Part shown: piece after piece, positions 35,198-37,837 of the stretch | How the letters are laid out: the number at the start of each line of letters is the position of its first letter | Numbering within the stretch: position 1 is the stretch's first letter | Assembly (NCBI RefSeq): GCF_019750675.1 | Contig: NZ_JAIEOF010000117.1 | Span: 1-37,837, forward strand | Direction: 5' to 3' | Length of the DNA: 37,837 nt | Source of the DNA: Methylobacterium sp. | GTDB taxonomy: Bacteria > Pseudomonadota > Alphaproteobacteria > Rhizobiales > Beijerinckiaceae | Notes under the pieces: generated by a model | Told to the model about the DNA's origin: nothing | What the model saw: the letters and a program-made list of their open reading frames with translations, nothing else | The model's database searches: none | Made by a program: the position numbers and the translations under genes

Positions 35198-36537
35198 CTC
35201 CGGCGATCCGATTCGGACGAGATTGGGCAAAGCGCGGGCTGCTGCTGCTGGCGGCCTGCCTCGTCGCGTCGGGTACGCCCCGCGCCGAGGCCCCGGCGAC
35301 GCCGGACGCCGTTCAGAAGGCCCTGGACGAGAAGACCCGCCGGGCCGAGAACCTGAAGCGCATCGAGGAGGCCCTGGCCGCCAGTACGGGTGCGCGGGCG
35401 AAATACGAGGCCGAGATCGCGGCGATCGGCGGCGACCGGGCGAAGCTGAATACGGCGCTCCTCGATGCCACCCGTCAGGCGCAGGCCACCGAGGTGCGCA
35501 TGAGCCGTCTCGAGGAGCGCCTGAAGACGCTCGGCGCCAGCGAGACCGCCCTGCGGCGCTCCCTCGATTCCCGGCGCGGGGTGATCGCCGAGATCCTGGC
35601 CGCGCTCCAGCGCATGGGGCGCCGACCGCCGCCGGCCGTGCTGGTACGGCCCGAGGACGTGCTGGCGGTGATCCGCACCTCCATGCTCCTCGGCGCGGTG
35701 GTGCCGGAATTGCGTGGCGAGGCTGAGACCCTAGCCGGGGACCTCTCCGAACTCGTGCGCCTCAGGGGCCTGATCGCGGCGGATCGCGAAGGTTTGACCA
35801 GCGATCTCGCGGGCTGGGCGCGGGAGCAGCAGCGCCTGAATGCCCTCATCGCCACGCGCCGTACCCGGCAGGCCGAGGTCGAGAGCGGATTGGCGGCCGA
35901 GCGCACACGCACGGCCGAACTCGCCGTGCAGGCCCGCAGCCTCAAGGACCTTCTCGACCGGATGGAGGGCGAGGTCGCCTCCGCCCGGCGTGCGGCCGAG
36001 GAGGCGCGGGCCGCCGAGACCCGCGAGGCCCGCGCGACGCAGGAGCGCTTCGCGGCGGCCGGCGCACGCGACCCGGCCCGGCTGGCGCCCAAGGTGCGTT
36101 TCGTGGATACCCGTGGCGACCTGCCCCGTCCGGTCAGTGGAGCCACCCTGCGCAGCTTCAATCAGCCCGATGGAAACGGCGGCACGACCCGCGGCATATC
36201 GCTCGCGACCCGGCCGAAAGCCGTCGTTTCGTCACCGGCCGATGGTTGGGTGTCCTTCGCCGGGCAGTTTCGCTCGTACGGGCGACTCTTGATCATCAAC
36301 GCCGGCGATGGCTACTATCTCTTGTTGGCGGGGATGGACCAGATCAACGTCGAGGTCGGCCAGTTCGTGCTCGCGGGCGAGCCGGTGGCGGCGATGGGGG
36401 AGGGCGGCGCCAGCCCCGACCCGGCGGGCGGTGATCGCGGCGATCCGGTCTTATACGTCGAGTTCAGAAAAGACGGCGGCTCCATCGACCCGGAGCCTTG
36501 GTGGGCGAAAAGCCCCAGCGAGAAGGTTCGCGGATAA
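35194..36537 (+). CDS. EnvC-like murein hydrolase activator with coiled coil and LytM-type domain
   Basis: A 447-residue exported protein: a hydrophobic export segment at ~14-31, long coiled coils at ~33-115 and ~175-285 rich in Ala, Glu and Arg, then a C-terminal LytM/M23-like domain (~320-440: PVSGATLRSFNQPDG, VVSSPADGWVSFAGQFRSYG, LLIINAGDGYYLLLAG). The zinc-binding histidines of active M23 peptidases are not seen (GISLAT and YYLLLAG where relatives have HxxxD and HxH), which fits EnvC, an activator of amidases rather than an enzyme. It sits between rlmH (ATGA overlap) and ctpA (TAATG overlap), an arrangement found in many alphaproteobacteria. Confidence 0.9.
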   Translation: MTPAIRFGRDWAKRGLLLLAACLVASGTPRAEAPATPDAVQKALDEKTRRAENLKRIEEALAASTGARAKYEAEIAAIGGDRAKLNTALLDATRQAQATEVRMSRLEERLKTLGASETALRRSLDSRRGVIAEILAALQRMGRRPPPAVLVRPEDVLAVIRTSMLLGAVVPELRGEAETLAGDLSELVRLRGLIAADREGLTSDLAGWAREQQRLNALIATRRTRQAEVESGLAAERTRTAELAVQARSLKDLLDRMEGEVASARRAAEEARAAETREARATQERFAAAGARDPARLAPKVRFVDTRGDLPRPVSGATLRSFNQPDGNGGTTRGISLATRPKAVVSSPADGWVSFAGQFRSYGRLLIINAGDGYYLLLAGMDQINVEVGQFVLAGEPVAAMGEGGASPDPAGGDRGDPVLYVEFRKDGGSIDPEPWWAKSPSEKVRG

Positions 36538-37837
36538 TGCGCAAGGTTTCCCTGGTTTTGCTCGGCGCGTTCCTCGGCGTCGGATCCTCGGTGGTGACCA
36601 CCCAGACCCACCTGCTCTCGGGAACGAGCGCCGTGGCGGCCTCCGCGGAAACCTACCGTCAGCTCAGCCTGTTCGGCGACGTGTTCGAGAAGGTCCGTAC
36701 CGACTACGTCGAGAAGCCCGACGAGGCGAAGCTGATCGAGGCCGCCGTGAACGGCATGCTGACCTCCCTCGATCCGCATTCGAGCTACATGGATTCCAAG
36801 AGCTTCCGCGACATGCAGGTGCAGACCCGCGGCGAGTTCGGCGGCCTCGGCATCGAGGTCACGATGGAGGATGGCCTGATCAAGGTCGTGACCCCGATCG
36901 ACGATACGCCCGCCTCCAAGGCCGGCATCCTCACCAACGACGTCATCACCCAGATCGACGAGGACCAGGTCCAGGGTCTCACCCTGAACCAGGCGGTCGA
37001 CAAGATGCGCGGCCCGGTGAACTCGCCCGTGAAGCTGAAGATCAGCCGCAAGGAGTCGAAGGACCCGATCGAGGTCACGCTCAATCGCGACGTGATCAAG
37101 ATCAAGCCGGTGCGCTCGCGCGCCGAGGGTGGCGACGTCGGCTATATCCGCCTGACCCAGTTCAACGAGCAGACCTTCGACGGCCTGCGCGCGGCGATCG
37201 ACAAGCTGAACACCGACATCGGCGCCGACAAGCTCAAGGGCTACGTGCTGGATCTGCGCAACAACCCGGGCGGCCTCCTCGACCAGGCCGTGATGGTGTC
37301 GGACGCCTTCCTCGACCGGGGTGAGATCGTCTCGACGCGCGGCCGCAACCCCGACGAGACGCAGCGCTTCTCGGCGAAATCCGGTGACCTGACCAAGGGC
37401 AAGCCGATCGTGGTGCTGGTGAACGGCGGCTCCGCCTCGGCCTCCGAGATCGTGGCCGGCGCCCTGCAGGACCACAAGCGCGCCACGGTGCTGGGCACGC
37501 GCTCCTTCGGCAAGGGCTCGGTGCAGTCGATCATCCCCCTCGGCGGCTCGGGCGCCCTGCGCCTGACGACGGCGCGCTACTACACGCCATCGGGCCGCTC
37601 GATCCAGGCCAAGGGCATCGAGCCGGATCAGGAGGTCCTGCAGGAGGTGCCGGACGAGCTGAAGGGCAAGGACGAGACCAAGGGCGAGGCCGGCCTGAAG
37701 GGCCACCTCAAGCAGAAGGACGTCGAGGAGCGCGGCGGTTCGTCGGCCTACGTCCCGCCGGATCCGGCCAAGGACAAGCAGCTCATCGCGGCCTTCGACT
37801 ACCTGCGCGGCATCCAGAAGGGCGCGGCCAACACGCC
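36537..37837 (+). CDS. ctpA: C-terminal processing serine peptidase CtpA (S41), truncated by the window edge
   Basis: A periplasmic or membrane-anchored carboxyl-terminal processing protease. 433 residues are visible; the C-terminus is missing. An N-terminal signal or membrane helix (1-34) leads to a helical region and then PDZ (~95-175: RGEFGGLGIEVTMEDGLIKV, TPASKAGILTNDVITQIDED). The S41 domain follows with YIRLTQFNE and LDLRNNPGGLLDQAV. The Ser-Lys dyad is Ser301 (in NGGSASASEIVAG) and Lys326 (in RSFGKGSVQ), 25 residues apart, as in the family. TPSGRSIQAKGIEPDQ follows. The start codon overlaps the EnvC-like stop (TAATG), so the two are translationally coupled. Confidence 0.96.
   Translation, partial: MRKVSLVLLGAFLGVGSSVVTTQTHLLSGTSAVAASAETYRQLSLFGDVFEKVRTDYVEKPDEAKLIEAAVNGMLTSLDPHSSYMDSKSFRDMQVQTRGEFGGLGIEVTMEDGLIKVVTPIDDTPASKAGILTNDVITQIDEDQVQGLTLNQAVDKMRGPVNSPVKLKISRKESKDPIEVTLNRDVIKIKPVRSRAEGGDVGYIRLTQFNEQTFDGLRAAIDKLNTDIGADKLKGYVLDLRNNPGGLLDQAVMVSDAFLDRGEIVSTRGRNPDETQRFSAKSGDLTKGKPIVVLVNGGSASASEIVAGALQDHKRATVLGTRSFGKGSVQSIIPLGGSGALRLTTARYYTPSGRSIQAKGIEPDQEVLQEVPDELKGKDETKGEAGLKGHLKQKDVEERGGSSAYVPPDPAKDKQLIAAFDYLRGIQKGAANT

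Overview
The window looks like chromosomal core DNA of a very GC-rich alphaproteobacterium in Hyphomicrobiales, probably Methylobacteriaceae (Methylobacterium or a close relative). The grounds are the base composition, the ChvG/ChvI-HprK-EIIA-HPr block, an OlsB-type acyltransferase, a two-subunit-type methylmalonyl-CoA mutase beta chain and GTG/TTG starts. The genus is inferred from general family knowledge, not from a search. I see no tRNA, rRNA, CRISPR array, insertion sequence, integrase or phage gene, and no defence island.

Layout. 1-1402 (minus): queuosine precursor genes queE-queD-queC, with queC cut by the window edge. 1757-5537 (plus): an exported penicillin-binding carboxypeptidase, a CobW-type zinc GTPase behind a near-perfect Zur-box-like palindrome, and a CelD-like protein. 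5544-9555 (minus): response regulator ChvI, sensor kinase ChvG, HPr kinase HprK, PTS EIIA and HPr, which form a nitrogen/carbon-type PTS regulatory unit. 9897-14684 (plus): a HugZ-like protein, a chemoreceptor and elongation factor 4 (LepA). 14691-16782 (minus): DUF47 protein, phosphate permease and a Lys/Ala/Pro-rich small protein. 16783-17428 is a 646-base non-coding stretch holding two diverged ~100-base direct repeats. 17429-22543 (minus): a PAS-GGDEF cyclase, two small exported proteins, the methylmalonyl-CoA mutase beta subunit with an unusual hairpin-rich leader, and UppP. 22800-25563 (plus): GST, epoxyqueuosine reductase QueG and an SDR protein, translationally linked. 25570-27197 (minus): OlsB-like acyltransferase and a DUF2267-like protein. 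27354-37837 (plus): a HerA-like ATPase, then a housekeeping run rplU-rpmA-obgE-proB-proA-nadD-rsfS-rlmH-envC-like-ctpA, with ctpA cut by the right edge.

How the genes work together. QueC, QueD and QueE make preQ0, and QueG finishes queuosine on tRNA, so four of the pathway's genes flank this region. ChvG/ChvI sense envelope or acid stress and sit with the HPr/EIIA/HprK phosphorelay. RplU, RpmA, ObgE, RsfS, RlmH and LepA all act on the large ribosomal subunit or on translation. UppP, the DD-carboxypeptidase, the EnvC-like protein and CtpA act on peptidoglycan.

The most interesting signals are small and non-coding: a start codon of nadD buried in a perfect 10-bp hairpin, a tandem 15-bp duplication of the queC start region, the Zur-like operator, the mcmB leader hairpins, a GAAA-capped 12-bp hairpin before obgE, and the duplicated element upstream of the phosphate-permease operon.
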